Assembly: GCF_037126465.1 (NCBI RefSeq)
Contig: NC_088210.1
Location: forward strand, 24,205,511 to 24,269,510
Direction: 5' to 3'
Source: Ornithodoros turicata
Taxonomy: Eukaryota > Arthropoda > Arachnida > Ixodida > Argasidae
Length of the DNA stretch: 64,000 nt
A program made the translations under genes and the position numbers. Under the pieces are notes generated by a model that was not told where the DNA came from, made no database searches, and worked only from the letters and a program-made list of their open reading frames with translations. Shown here piece by piece: positions 11,491-24,439 of this stretch (positions are counted from its first letter, which is position 1; each line of letters starts with the position of its first letter).

Positions 11491-14430
11491 CAAAAGATAA
11501 TTCGAAAGATATTTTGGCTTTCCAGAATAAATGCGCGCGCCATTTTGCCCGCACAGCTCTCCTCGATGCCCAACGATGAAACGTCAGATTTCTAAGCGAG
11601 GCAGGCCATGCATAATATTTTTCTTTCCATTTTATTTCATATGATATACAAGAAAAACAAAAAGGGGAACAGGATATAGGCGAAAACAGCTACATCAAGT
11701 ATGTATATAGCTGGACGTGCCCCAGTCCTGCTCTTCAGCCAGCACAGCAGTGGTTAAAGAGAGAGATTACGTACATTTCATGATACCACAATATAAAAAA
11801 TTATACAAACACAAACGGAAGAATAAGCACAGTATAGCAGTTAGCACAAAAACTCATATTCGTAGTGGGAGTATATGGTCACCCCTCAGCGGCAAAGACG
11901 ACGGACCTGATATGACCAGCGCCTGCGAGAGAAATTACGGGCCCCGGGGATGGGTCATTCCCGGACCCCCTCCTCACATGACCCTTCCTCTCCCCCTTCT
12001 TTATATGATTACGACAGGCTTTGGGTCCCGCGGGCCCCTGAAATGGGCTCGACCCCAGGGCGCCATCCCCGGCTGCCCCACCCTCTCGCCGTCCCTGGTT
12101 ATGACGAGTGCTTAACGCTAGAAGATTTTGTGACTGATAAGTATTTAAAAATGGTAGTAAGTAAGGGCTGTGTGACAGTTTCGGTTTATTTTACGAGAAG
12201 AAAGAACATCATGTAACAACTGGGGATCTGCAGGGCAATAGAAGAACTGGTGTAACAGCATTTCCTTAGCGGTCTTTGAATTTGCCTAGTCGGTAGTGTG
12301 CGCAAACAGCGTGCTTGACCATCCCTTGCTAGTTTTGCAGGACTGTGGAAGTAAGCATAACTGAAGTAATGTGCGCTATATATATATTTTAAGAATTGCC
12401 GATACTGCTCTATCACTCTTATGAAGGATAAGTCCGTGAAATTATGCTTTATGCTATGGTTATATTATGCACTAGTAATTGCTCGAACTTTTTTTTTGTC
12501 TGTAGTACTACCTTCTATATATAGTATTGAACCTCGGGTCGAAAAGGCAAGGCAGGACGCTCCTTACCGAGTTTTCCTGATTGGGTACGATGGATTTCAG
12601 TTCATGCTTTTTCTTCTTTTTTTTCCTTTAATTTTCTCGCCCTTATTGTGAATATGGTGGCTGTGCTGTCAATATTTGTTACCGTTCAGCTTACTGGCTG
12701 CTACTATACTACATCTTCTACAGTTTCCCTTCATGGGTTAACAAGACCGGAGTATCAAATAAAAGATGAGGAACGAATGATGTAAGGGCGCTATACCATA
12801 AATGTCCTTAAGTCCATTTGTCCTTACACTATTCGTCTCAGTCCGTTCTACTTTTGTCTCTGTACGACACTGGATCTGCTAGTAGTCTGTCCGCAAACTA
12901 ATTCTAAGGACGCCGGTAATCTGGTGGACTGGTACAGACTGCTTTGAGACATGGTCTTCTGCGATTCGATACTCTCGTAGTCGTACAGCGCCGTGCGTGT
13001 GTGTCCAGTGTATTGTCCACAGTCAATGTCTATTCTTACATGTAACTGCATAGCAGTGAGTTATAGCCTGTACGTATCTTCTATCAGACTATTGCACGCT
13101 TATACCCCTTTTAGGGCTTTACGGCTTCAACGCAGGCACTGAATTGAACATTCCAGTGAAAAACCAATCAGTGTCTCTTGGCATCGTCATTGCAATAACC
13201 CATCCGAGCAAAAACATAGGAAATGCATGGTATGGTATATTTGACAAACTTTCAGCGCTAAGAAATCATTTAATCTTTTTCGCTCCGTCTCTTTACGCAG
13301 GTTATCAGCAGGTTCACCTCAAAGTTTTCGCAGGGCATTATCAGGCTGTTATCTGTACGTGAGTGATCTTGATTTGACGGGGCGTTTTGGGCGATTCGGT
13401 TGATCTTTTCTCAGTCTGGCAAAGAAACATGCGCAGTGAATATGTTTACGTGTTTACAGTACAGAAAAGAATCCTCTGCGCTGCCTCGGCGCAGCTCCAA
13501 GCCCAGCAGAGAAAGCACTGATGTTTGGAGGTATTTTTCCGCCATCTTTTTCGCATAAAGAACACGGAAAAGACTTCCGGACGCCAGTATGTAATGGTCC
13601 TTGTCCGGCTAATGGAAAGGTACCCTGTTCACATGCTCTTTATACTAAGCCTAACGTGAACCCATGCTGACATCTCAACGCTGCACAGCCCATTTCGGAA
13701 AGTAATCTGTGTACCATATCAATAGTTGGCAATACCATAAAAGTTGTGCCAGTAATAATGTAAAATTGTGCCAAACGCGTTCAAATGCATGCAGCAGTAG
13801 CTTTACGGGGCAGTCAGCGATGGCAATATCACGTGTCACAGCGTCACCTGGTCACAGGATGTCACGTGGTGGTGCTTGTTCATTAAAGTATCAGCCAAAA
13901 CCACAATTCAAAGTTGAAACTGAAGAAAGTAGTAAAATCAAAAAGCCCTCAAACCCAAGAGATATACAAGCCGAGATCAGGCCACACCATAACAAAAAAA
14001 AGAGAGAGAGAGAGAGGGAGAAAAGAAGTGGTGCATATCCTTTTATATAAAAGACCCTGCGTTTTTCACTCGACACCACACTTTTCTTATTCCGTCTCAA
14101 GGACCGTCGCCGTTTACACCAGAACCATGACCTACTACTATACTAGTGTAGAGTAGGTCGTGACCAGAACACGGCCACAAATACACATCGGAACAAGACA
14201 ACTTTATTTAGCCGATGATTGGGGCGTTTCATCGCCAGAGGCAATATGCTCTATACCCCATTCCTCGCTGCAATTTGGTTGATGAGCCAGACGCTGAGGA
14301 CCAAAGTACCAACGCTGTCGAAAAAGGCTGGCGGTGCTTTATGGTCAGAGCGTTGGTGTGCTAGATTTGATCATGGAGCCGGCAATTTTGTCATATAGTA
14401 TAGGGGGAGTCTATAGTTGAGTAGTTAGTC
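10495..14430 (-). repeat. left arm of a large inverted duplication
   Basis: Read on the minus strand, this segment aligns in order with 33185-36840 on the + strand. Examples are 10500-10560 with 36760-36820, 11100-11480 with 35800-36240, 12650-13130 with 34320-34790, 13150-13690 with 33740-34290 and 14160-14430 with 33190-33460. In the stretches compared by eye roughly 85-90% of bases agree, with small indels. It carries a miniature LTR element at its outer end. No intact gene lies inside. Confidence 0.85.
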
Positions 14431-14784
14431 CTGTAGAGTCTAGTCTAGTAGTTAGAGGCACCGTAAGTGTGGCCCAGAATGGTTGTTAGTTGGGCGATGG
14501 AGAAGCATTTGTTCTACAGTGATCGTATCTCGGAGAGTCAACTTGTCGCAGGCGGTGACGCCATTGAGCTGTAAAGGCCACGTTTGAGTCGCATCCGATG
14601 AATTAATGCAGCATCTCGACGACGAGTATTTGGTGGAATCCGAAAAGCGAGCGATAGGTCAACTCTTGCAAGCATTGATGTGGAGAGAATATGTCAGCCA
14701 GGGATGACACTAATCGTCGAAGAATAGAATACGTATCAGATTTGGCATTAATTAATTAATTAATTAATCAAATCTAATTTTCTA
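14431..14784. other. unique stretch between left arm and array 1
   Basis: This short tract includes a (TTAA)n-like run at about 14748-14768. I see no gene and no match to the right arm here. Confidence 0.35.
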
Positions 14785-17700
14785 TGATGAAACACCAAGA
14801 GGTAGGTCTCACCCTTTCTTCAGTTTTCAGCAAATAAAAAAATTACAGTGCTCAGAATGAGCTGGAATTATGCACGTATGCTCTGTAGAAGGTGTCCTTT
14901 ATTTTGCAGGTGGAATTGTAGGGAAGAAGAACCTTGGCAATTTAGCATCATGAAACACCAAGAGGTCAGTCTCACCCTTGCTTCAGTTTTCAGCCAAAAA
15001 AATTACAGTGCTCAGAATGAGCTGGAATTATGCACGTATGCTCTGTAGAAGGTGTCCTTTATTTTGCAGGTGGAATTGTAGGGAAGAAGAACCTTGGCAA
15101 TTTAGCATCATGAAACACCAAGAGGTCAGTCTCACCCTTGCTTCAGTTTTCAGCCAAAAAAATTACAGTGCTCAGAATGAGCTGGAATTATACACGTATG
15201 CTCTGTAGAAGGTGTCCTTTATTTTGCAGGTGGAATTGTAGGGAAGAAGACCCTTGGCAATTTAGCATCATGAAACACCAAGAGGTAAGTCTCACCCTTC
15301 CTTCAGTTTTCAGCCAAAAAAATTACAGTGCTCAGAATGAGCTGGAATTATGCACGTATGCTCTGTAGAAGGTGTCCTTTATTTTGCAGGTGGAATTGTA
15401 GGGAAGAAGAACCTTGGCAATTTAGCATCATGAAACACCAAGAGGTCAGTCTCACCCTTGCTTCAGATTTCAGCCAAAAAAATTACAGTGCTCAGAATGA
15501 GCTGGAATTATGCACGTATGCTCTGTAGAAGGTGTCCTTTATTTTGCAGGTGGAATTGTAGGGAAGAAGAACCTTGGCAATTTAGCATCATGAAACACCA
15601 AGAGGTCAGTCTCACCCTTGCTTCAGATTTCAGCCAAAAAAATTACAGTGCTCAGAATGAGCTGGAATTATGCACGTATGCTCTGTAGAAGGTGTCCTTT
15701 ATTTTCCAGGTGGAATTCTAGGGAAGAAGAACCTTGGCAATTTAGCATCATGAAACACCAAGAGGTCAGTCTCACCCTTGCTTCAGATTTCAGCCAAAAA
15801 AATTACAGTGCTCAGAATGAGCTGGAATTATGCACGTATGCTCTGTAGAAGGTGTCCTTTATTTTGCAGGTGGAATTGTAGGGAAGAAGAACCTTGGCAA
15901 TTTAGCATCATGAAACACCAAGAGGTCAGTCTCACCCTTGCTTCAGATTTCAGCCAAAAAAATTACAGTGCTCAGAATGAGCTGGAATTATGCACGTATG
16001 CTCTGTAGAAGGTGTCCTTTATTTTCCAGGTGGAATTCTAGGGAAGAAGAACCTTGGCAATTTAGCATCATGAAACACCAAGAGGTCAGTCTCACCCTTG
16101 CTTCAGATTTCAGCCAAAAAAATTACAGTGCTCAGAATGAGCTGGAATTATGCACGTATGCTCTGTAGAAGGTGTCCTTTATTTTGCAGGTGGAATTGTA
16201 GGGAAGAAGACCCTTGGTAATTTAGCATCATGAAACACCAAGAGGTCAGTCTCACCCTTGCTTCAGTTTTCAGCCAAAAAAATTACAGTGCTCAGAATGA
16301 GCTGGAATTATGCACGTATGCTCTGTAGAAGGTGTCCTTTATTTTGCAGGTGGAATTGTAGGGAAGAAGACCCTTGGCAATTTAGCATCATGAAACACCA
16401 AGAGGTCAGTCTCACCCTTGCTTCAGTTTTCAGCCAAAAAAATTACAGTGCTCAGAATGAGCTGGAATTATGCACGTATGCTCTGTAGAAGGTGTCCTTT
16501 ATTTTGCAGGTGGAATTGTAGGGAAGAAGAACCTTGGCAATTTAGCATCATGAAACACCAAGAGGTCAATCTCACCCTTGCTTCAGTTTTCAGCCAAAAA
16601 AATTACAGTGCTCAGAATGAGTTGGAATTATGCACGTATATGTTCTGTAAAAGGTGTCCTTTATTTTGCAGGTGGAATTGTAGGGAAGAAGACCCTTGGC
16701 AATTTAGCATCATGAAACACCAAGGTGAGTCTCACCCTTCCTTCAGTTTTCAGCAAAAAAAATCACAGTGCTCAGAATGGGCTGGAATTATGCACGTATA
16801 TACTCTGTATAAGGTGTCCTTTATTTTGCAGGTGGAATTGTAGGGAAGAAGACCCTTGGCAATTTAGCGTCATGAAACACCAAGGTGAGTCTCACCCTTC
16901 CTTCAGTTTTCAGCAAAAAAAAAAAATCACAGTGCTCAGAATGGGCTGGAATTATGCACGTATATACTCTGTATAAGGTGTCCTTTATTTTGCAGGTGGA
17001 ATTGTAGGGAAGAAGAACCTTGGCAATTTAGCATCATGAAACACCAAGAGGTAAGTCTCACCCTTCCTTCAGTTTTCAGCCAAAAAAATTACAGTGCTCA
17101 GAATGAGCTGGAGTTATGCACGTATACTCTGTATAAGGTGTCCTTTATTTTGCAGGTGGAATTCTAGGGAAGAAGAACCTTGGCAATTTAGCATCATGAA
17201 ACACCAAGAGGTCAGTCTCACCCTTGCTTCAGTTTTCAGCCAAAAAAATTACAGTGCTCAGAATGAGCTGGAATTATGCACGTATACTCTGTATAAGGTG
17301 TCCTTTATTTTGCAGGTGGAATTCTAGGGAAGAAGAACCTTGGCAATTTAGCATCATGAAACACCAAGAGGTCAGTCTCACCCTTGCTTCAGTTTTCAGC
17401 CAAACAAATTACAGTGCTCAGAATGAGTTGGAATTATGCACGTATACTCTGTATAAGGTGTCCTTTATTTTGCAGGTGGAATTGTAGGGAAGAAGACCCT
17501 TGGCAATTTAGCATCATGAAACACCAAGAGGTAAGTCTCACCCTTGCTTCAGTTTTCAGCCAAACAAATTACAGTGCTCAGAATGAGCTGGAATTATGCA
17601 CGTATACTTTGTATAAGGTGTCCTTTATTTTGCAGGTGGAATTGTAGGGAAGAAGAACCTTGGCAAGAACCTTGGCAATTTAGCACCATGAAACACCAAG

Positions 17701-20700
17701 AGGTAAGTCTCACCCTTCCTTCAGTTTTCAGCCAAAAAAATTACAGTGCTCAGAATGAGCTGGAGTTATGCACGTATACTCTGTATAAGGTGTCCTTTAT
17801 TTTGCAGGTGGAATTCTAGGGAAGAAGAACCTTGGCAATTTAGCATCATGAAACACCAAGAGGTCAGTCTCACCCTTGCTTCAGTTTTCAGCCAAAAAAA
17901 TTACAGTGCTCAGAATGAGCTGGAATTATGCACGTATACTCTGTATAAGGTGTCCTTTATTTTGCAGGTGGAATTGTAGGGAAGAAGAACCTTGGCAATT
18001 TAGCATCATGAAACACCAAGAGGTCAGTCTCACCCTTGCTTCAGTTTTCAGCCAAAAAAATTACAGTGCTCAGAATGAGCTGGAATTATGCACGTATGCT
18101 CTGTAGAAGGTGTCCTTTATTTTGCAGGTGGAATTGTAGGGAAGAAGAACCTTGGCAATTTAGCATCATGAAACACCAAGAGGTCAGTCTCACCCTTGCT
18201 TCAGTTTTCAGCCAAAAAAATTACAGTGCTCAGAATGAGTTGGAATTATGCACGTATATGTTCTGTAGAAGGTGTCCTTTATTTTGCAGGTGGAATTGTA
18301 GGGAAGAAGAACCTTGGCAATTTAGCATCATGAAACACCAAGAGGTCAGTCTCACCCTTGCTTCAGTTTTCAGCCAAAAAAATTACAGTGCTCAGAATGA
18401 GCTGGAATTATGCACGTATGCTCTGTAGAAGGTGTCCTTTATTTTGCAGGTGGAATTGTAGGGAAGAAGAACCTTGGCAATTTAGCATCATGAAACACCA
18501 AGAGGTCAGTCTCACCCTTGCTTCAGTTTTCAGCCAAAAAAATTACAGTGCTCAGAATGAGCTGGAGTTATGCACGTATACTCTGTATAAGGTGTCCTTT
18601 ATTTTGCAGGTGGAATTCTAGGGAAGAAGAACCTTGGCAATTTAGCATCATGAAACACCAAGAGGTCAGTCTCACCCTTGCTTCAGTTTTCAGCCAAAAA
18701 AATTACAGTGCTCAGAATGAGCTGGAATTATGCACGTATACTCTGTATAAGGTGTCCTTTATTTTGCAGGTGGAATTGTAGGGAAGAAGAACCTTGGCAA
18801 TTTAGCATCATGAAACACCAAGAGGTCAGTCTCACCCTTGCTTCAGTTTTCAGCCAAAAAAATTACAGTGCTCAGAATGAGCTGGAATTATGCACGTATG
18901 CTCTGTAGAAGGTGTCCTTTATTTTGCAGGTGGAATTGTAGGGAAGAAGACCCTTGGCAATTTAGCATCATGAAACACCAAGGTGAGTCTCACCCTTCCT
19001 TCAGTTTTCAGCAAAAAAAAAAAAAAATCACAGTGCTCAGAATGGGCTGGAATTATGCACGTATATACTCTGTATAAGGTGTCCTTTATTTTGCAGGTGG
19101 AATTGTAGGGAAGAAGACCCTTGGCAATTTAGCGTCATGAAACACCAAGGTGAGTCTCACCCTTCCTTCAGTTTTCAGCCAAAAAAATTACAGTGCTCAG
19201 AATGAGCTGGAGTTATGCACGTATACTCTGTATAAGGTGTCCTTTATTTTGCAGGTGGAATTCTAGGGAAGAAGAACCTTGGCAATTTAGCATCATGAAA
19301 CACCAAGAGGTCAGTCTCACCCTTGCTTCAGTTTTCAGCCAAAAAAAAATTACAGTGCTCACAATGAGCTGGAGTTATGCACGTATACTCTGTATAAGGT
19401 GTCCTTTATTTTCCTGGTAGAATTCTAGGGAAGAAGAACCTTGGCAATTTAGCATCATGAAACACCAAGAGGTCAGTCTCACCCTTGCTTCAGTTTTCAG
19501 CCAAAAAAATTACAGTGCTCAGAACGAGCTGGAATTATGCACGTATACTCTGTATAAGGTGTCCTTTATTTTGCAGGTGGAATTCTAGGGAAGAAGAACC
19601 TTGGCAATTTAGCATCATGAAACACCAAGAGGTAAGTCTCACCCTTGCTTCAGTTTTCAGCCAAACAAATTACAGTGCTCAGAATGAGCTGGAATTATGC
19701 ACGTATACTTTGTATAAGGTGTCCTTTATTTTGCAGGTGGAATTGTAGGGAAGAAGAACCTTGGCAAGAACCTTGGCAATTTAGCACCATGAAACACCAA
19801 GAGGTAAGTCTCACCCTTCCTTCAGTTTTCAGCCAAAAAAATTACAGTGCTCAGAATGAGCTGGAGTTATGCACGTATACTCTGTATAAGGTGTCCTTTA
19901 TTTTGCAGGTGGAAATGTAGGGAAGAAGAACTTTGGCAATTTAGCATCATGAAACACCAAGAGGTCAGTCTCACCCTTCCTTCAGTTTTCAGCCAAAAAA
20001 ATTACAGTGCTCAGAATGAGTTGGAATTATGCGCGTACACTCTGTATAAGGTGTCCTTTATTTTGCAGGTGGAAATGTAGGGAAGAAGAACTTTGGCAAT
20101 TTAGCATCATGAAACACCAAGAGGTCAGTCTCACCCTTGCTTCAGTTTTCAGCCAAACCAATTACAGTGCTCAGAATGAGCTGGAATTATGCACGTATAC
20201 ACTGTATAAGGTGTCCTTTATTTTGCAGGTAGAATTGTAGGGAAGAAGGACCTTGGCAATTTGGTATCATGAAACACCAAGAGGTCAGTCTCAACCTTCC
20301 TTCAGTTTTCAGCAAAAAAAAAAAACAATTACAGTGATCAGAATGAGCTGGAATTATGCATGTATACTCTGTAGATGGTGTCCTTTATTTTGCAGGCTGA
20401 ATTGCAGCGGAAGAACGTTGGCAATTTGGCATCATGAAACACCAAGGTGAGTCTCACCCTTCCTTCAGTTTTTAGCAAAAAAAAAAAAACTGTAGTGCTC
20501 AGAATGAGCTGGAACTATGCACGTATACTCTGCAGATGGTGTCCTTTATTTTGCAGGTGGAATTGCAGGGGAAGAACCTTGGCAATTTGGCATCATGAAA
20601 CACCAAGAGGTCAGTCTCACCCTTCCTTCAGTTTTCAGCCAAAAAAATTACAGTGCTCAGAATGAGTTGGAATTATGCGCGTACACTCTGTATAAGGTGT

Positions 20701-22260
20701 CCTTTATTTTGCAGGTGGAAATGTAGGGAAGAAGAACCTTGGCAATTTAGCATCATGAAACACCAAGAGGTCAGTCTCACCCTTGCTTCAGTTTTCAGCC
20801 AAAAAAAAATTACAGTGCTCAGAATGAGCTGGAGTTATGCACGTATACTCTGTATAAGGTGTCCTTTATTTTCCAGGTGGAATTCTAGGGAAGAAGAACC
20901 TTCGCAATTTAGCACCATGAAACACCAAGAGGTAAGTCTCACCCTTCCTTCAGTTTTCAGCCAAAAAAATTACAGTGCTCAGAATGAGCTGGAGTTATGC
21001 ACGTATACTCTGTATAAGGTGTCCTTTATTTTGCAGGTGGAATTCTAGGGAAGAAGAACCTTGGCAGTTTAGCATCATGAAACACCAAGAGGTCAGTCTC
21101 ACCCTTGCTTCAGTTTTCAGCCAAAAAAATTACAGTGCTCAGAATGAGCTGGAATTATGCACGTATACTCTGTATAAGGTGTCCTTTATTTTGCAGGTGG
21201 AATTGTAGGGAAGAAGAACCTTGGCAATTTAGCATCATGAAACACCAAGAGGTCAGTCTCACCCTTGCTTCAGTTTTCAGCCAAAAAAATTACAGTGCTC
21301 AGAATGAGCTGGAATTATGCACGTATGCTCTGTAGAAGGTGTCCTTTATTTTGCAGGTGGAATTGTAGGGAAGAAGACCCTTGGCAATTTAGCATCATGA
21401 AACACCAAGAGGTCAGTCTCACCCTTGCTTCAGTTTTCAGCCAAACCAATTACAGTGCTCAGAATGAGCTGGAATTATGCACGTATACACTGTATAAGGT
21501 GTCCTTTATTTTGCAGGTAGAATTGTAGGGAAGAAGGACCTTGGCAATTTGGTATCATGAAACACCAAGAGGTCAGTCTCAACCTTCCTTCAGTTTTCAG
21601 CAAAAAAAAAAAACAATTACAGTGATCAGAATGAGCTGGAATTATGCATGTATACTCTGTAGATGGTGTCCTTTATTTTGCAGGCTGAATTGCAGCGGAA
21701 GAACCTTGGCAATTTGGCATCATGAAACACCAAGGTGAGTCTCACCCTTCCTTCAGTTTTTAGCAAAAAAAAAAAAAACTGTAGTGCTCAGAATGAGCTG
21801 GAACTATGCACGTATACTCTGCAGATGGTGTCCTTTATTTTGCAGGTGGAATTGCAGGGGAAGAACCTTGGCAATTTGGCATCATGAAACACCAAGAGGT
21901 CAGTCTCACCCTTCCTTCAGTTTTCAGCCAAAAAAAAAAAACTGTAGTGCTCAGAATGAGCTGGAACTATGCACGTATACTCTGCAGATGGTGTCCTTTA
22001 TTTTGCAGGTGGAATTGCAGGGGAAGAACCTTGGCAATTTGGCATCATGAAACACCAAGGTGAGTCTCACCCTTCCTTCAGTTTTTAGCAAAAAAAAAAA
22101 AAAAAACTGTAGTGCTCAGAATGAGCTGGAACTATGCACGTATACTCTGCAGATGGTGTCCTTTATTTTGCAGGTGGAATTGCAGGGGAAGAACCTTGGC
22201 AATTTGGCATCATGAAACACCAAGAGGTCACCCTCACCCTTGCTTCAATTTTCAGCAAAA
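14785..22260 (+). repeat. tandem array 1, about 47 units of about 160 bp, exon-like cassette
   Basis: The phrase ATGAAACACCAAG recurs about 47 times, mostly 160 bp apart (14949, 15109, 15269 and so on). Each unit has, in order: a pyrimidine-rich acceptor (TCCTTTATTTTGCAG), a 51-55 base cassette, a donor-like end (CAAGAG then GTAAGT or GTCAGT, or CAAG then GTGAGT), a T/C-rich stretch, an A-run of variable length, and GCTCAGAATGAGCTGG. Units at 14.9-19 kb are nearly identical; those beyond 20.2 kb are more varied. In some later units (for example 22009-22059) the cassette is exactly 51 bases and reads as GEEPWQFGIMKHQ. In the homogenised units it is 55 bases, so repeated inclusion would shift frame. 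I regard it as a satellite-like array, possibly derived from an exon; expression is not shown. Confidence 0.95.
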
Positions 22261-23260
22261 AAAAAAATTCTCGTGCTCAGAATGAGCTGGAATTATACCC
22301 TTACCCTTCCTTCCATTTTCAGTACAAATATGAAAGTGTACAGAATGAGCTGGAATTATGCATATATACTCTATAATAGGTCCTCTTTATTTTGCTGGTG
22401 GAATTACCTTGGCAAATTGGCATCAAAACACTGAGAGGTCAGTCTTACCATTCCTTCCATTTTTAACAAAAAAATTAAAATGAAAGTGCTCAGAATGAGC
22501 TGGAGTTATATATAGGAGCATATATACTACTCTGTAGAATGTGCTCTTTTATCTTTTCTTCCACTTTCTGCTACAAAAATTTAAAGTGCTAAGAATAAAG
22601 AGGAATTATGCACATATACTCAGTAGAAGGTGCTCTTTATTTTGCAGGTGGAGTTGCAGGGGTAGAACAACCTCGGAAATTTGGCATTAAAAAACCCTAA
22701 GGGTTACCTAAGGCCAAATTTCCCAGGGTCTTACTACCTAAGGGTCTAAGTCTTCTCAAATTACCTAAGGGTGTTACTTTTTTTTTTTCATTTTCAGCAA
22801 ACAAGTAAAAGTGCTTAGATTGAGCTGGAATTATGCACATATGCTCAGTAGATTGTGCCCTTTACGTATTTTGCAGGTGGAGATGAAGGGAAACAAGGGC
22901 CTTAGGTGCACGGGGTGAAACTACAGGCTTGTGGAATAAAAAATGAGAGTTGTAGGGAGTTATAATGCTTTCTCCTTTTCGCCTTCCCTTCCCTTTCCCT
23001 TCTTCCCTTTGGTTTTATTGGTTAAAGTTTCAATTGCTTAGCAGCGTGTGTGTATATGTGGGAGTTTGTGAATAAATCTGTGGGTTCATACTTCGCTGTT
23101 GTGTTATCTGTCGTCAGGTCCTTGGCTGCTTGTGCTTCACAATGTGTATCAGATTTTAACACTGGTGAAGGATCCTGGAAATACGGCCACACACACACAC
23201 AAAAAAAATAAATAACACGAGTCAAGCTGTTCTGTATTTTGCAGGTGGAGTGGCGCGAAA
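22261..23260 (+). repeat. degenerate units at the inner edge of array 1
   Basis: Recognisable but eroded units continue past the regular array. TTTATTTTGC(A/T)GGTGGA-type acceptor-plus-cassette starts occur near 22390, 22640, 22870 and 23240. Between them lie unrelated insertions, including several copies of CCTAAGGGT at about 22690-22770. Decay towards an array edge is expected when only the centre is homogenised by unequal exchange. Confidence 0.7.
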
Positions 23261-23625
23261 GGAAGGATATACGGAAACGGGCATCCGAAACTTCAACTCC
23301 GCCCTCCTCCCAGTCTACGCTTTACACGTTCCATTCTCTAATATGAGCTGGTACCAACTCCCTCGCTCCATTCCTGTTATTCCATTCTCGAGTGCCGAGC
23401 ACAATTTATTCGTAACACCGTGATATTGAAGACACTGTGCATAATTAAGAATTCTAGAAAGGTGAGCGGCTCTTGCCTAAAGGGTGCTAAAATGTTCTTA
23501 AAAAGTGCTCCCCGTAAACAAAAACTACGAGAAGGGTGAGAAGGTTAGCACCATGCACCCTCCCCTTTACCACATTCGAGACATCCTCTCACCTGACAAC
23601 CCTGCTCAAATTTTTCGAGGGAAAT

Positions 23626-24047
23626 GGACTCGTCCTGAAGGGAGGTAAAGGACACCCCCTTGGTCGAGTCCATTGTGATACGCTCAGTAGAATGGGCAAA
23701 ACTAGCACTCCTCGCACCCAAATCGTGCATTTTTTATGGAAAGTACGTGGCGCCCCCTAGCGGGGACGTCCGGAACTAATTCAAGGCCACGTTAGAGGTC
23801 AAACAAGGTTATTCAAGGTCAAACAAGGTCAAACAAGGTCAATCAAGGTCAAACGGTAAAATTAAGTTTTTGCCATTTTCGACAAAATTTTACAAATTTT
23901 CAAGGTCGTTTTAGAGGTCAAGTAGCGGTCAAATAGAGGTCACTCAAGGTCAATCAAGGTGACTTTTTGGGAAATGGACTCGCCCGGACGAGTTCATTAA
24001 TGGACTCGTCCAAGGGGTGTCCTTTCCCTCCCCGGACGAGTCCATTA
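23626..24047. repeat. inverted pair of about 47-bp segments around the spacer centre
   Basis: Bases 23626-23673 match the reverse complement of about 24000-24047 at most positions. Both contain TGGACTCG, a GGGTGTCCTTT-type core and GGACGAGTCCA. The midpoint is about 23.84 kb, close to the centre of the larger palindrome. Confidence 0.65.
23796..23962. repeat. clustered AGGTCA-like half-sites with 10-11 bp period
   Basis: AGGTCA or one-base variants start at 23796, 23806, 23816, 23826, 23836 and 23846, exactly 10 bp apart. A second run starts at 23915, 23926, 23937, 23947 and 23957. AGGTCA is the core half-site of nuclear receptors, and direct repeats with a 4-base gap (DR4) are a known receptor layout. 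It may equally be a plain minisatellite. No binding is shown. Confidence 0.6.
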
Positions 24048-24064
24048 ATGGACTCGTCCGGGGA
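24029..24064. repeat. 36-bp perfect palindrome
   Basis: The sequence equals its own reverse complement over 36 bases, centred on GTCCATTAATGGAC with CCCCGG and CCGGGG flanks. A near-perfect relative, broken by one base, overlaps 23988-24012. It could form a cruciform in the spacer. Confidence 0.9.
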
Positions 24065-24439
24065 TGTACCACCGGCTGGAAGAGTCCATTTTTCTGAATT
24101 TGCTTTGTAGGAATTTCTGCGGCATTTTCGTGAGGCGGCGCTGAGGCTTCGCAAGAGTAGATACTGCGCAATTTGTTTACGGGCTCCAGATCTTTAGAAA
24201 GTCCAGTTTGAGCCTCCGATAAGCAGCACTTAATGCAAGATTCTGTAAATTATCTACGATTAGTCTCTCACCTTTCGTTGTTTAGCAATGGTTTATTCTG
24301 CACTTTTCCATCGGGACCCATGCTCTATATGACCTGGATTAATTTACTAAACATTCGATCAAAGTGAGACGACGTTTAATCATACGTAAATGCAACTCAA
24401 TAACCATTACAAACGAATTGACACTCGACGTGAAGTTTT

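Larger units (their letters stand above)
23261..24439. other. spacer between the two inverted arrays
   Basis: No gene is recognised. It contains the AGGTCA-like clusters, the inverted GGACTCGTCC-type motifs and the 36-bp palindrome listed separately. It sits at the symmetry centre of the arms and arrays, about 23.7-23.8 kb. Confidence 0.5.

Noticed and set aside
14848..22434. Many 60-140 codon frames across array 1
   Set aside because: They are the same repeat unit read through its acceptor, cassette and A-run; the frames exist because the unit recurs, not because a protein is encoded end to end.
24000..24064. Hammerhead ribozyme
   Set aside because: GGACGAGTCC words resemble a stem II, but the required CTGATGA and GAAA core is absent.
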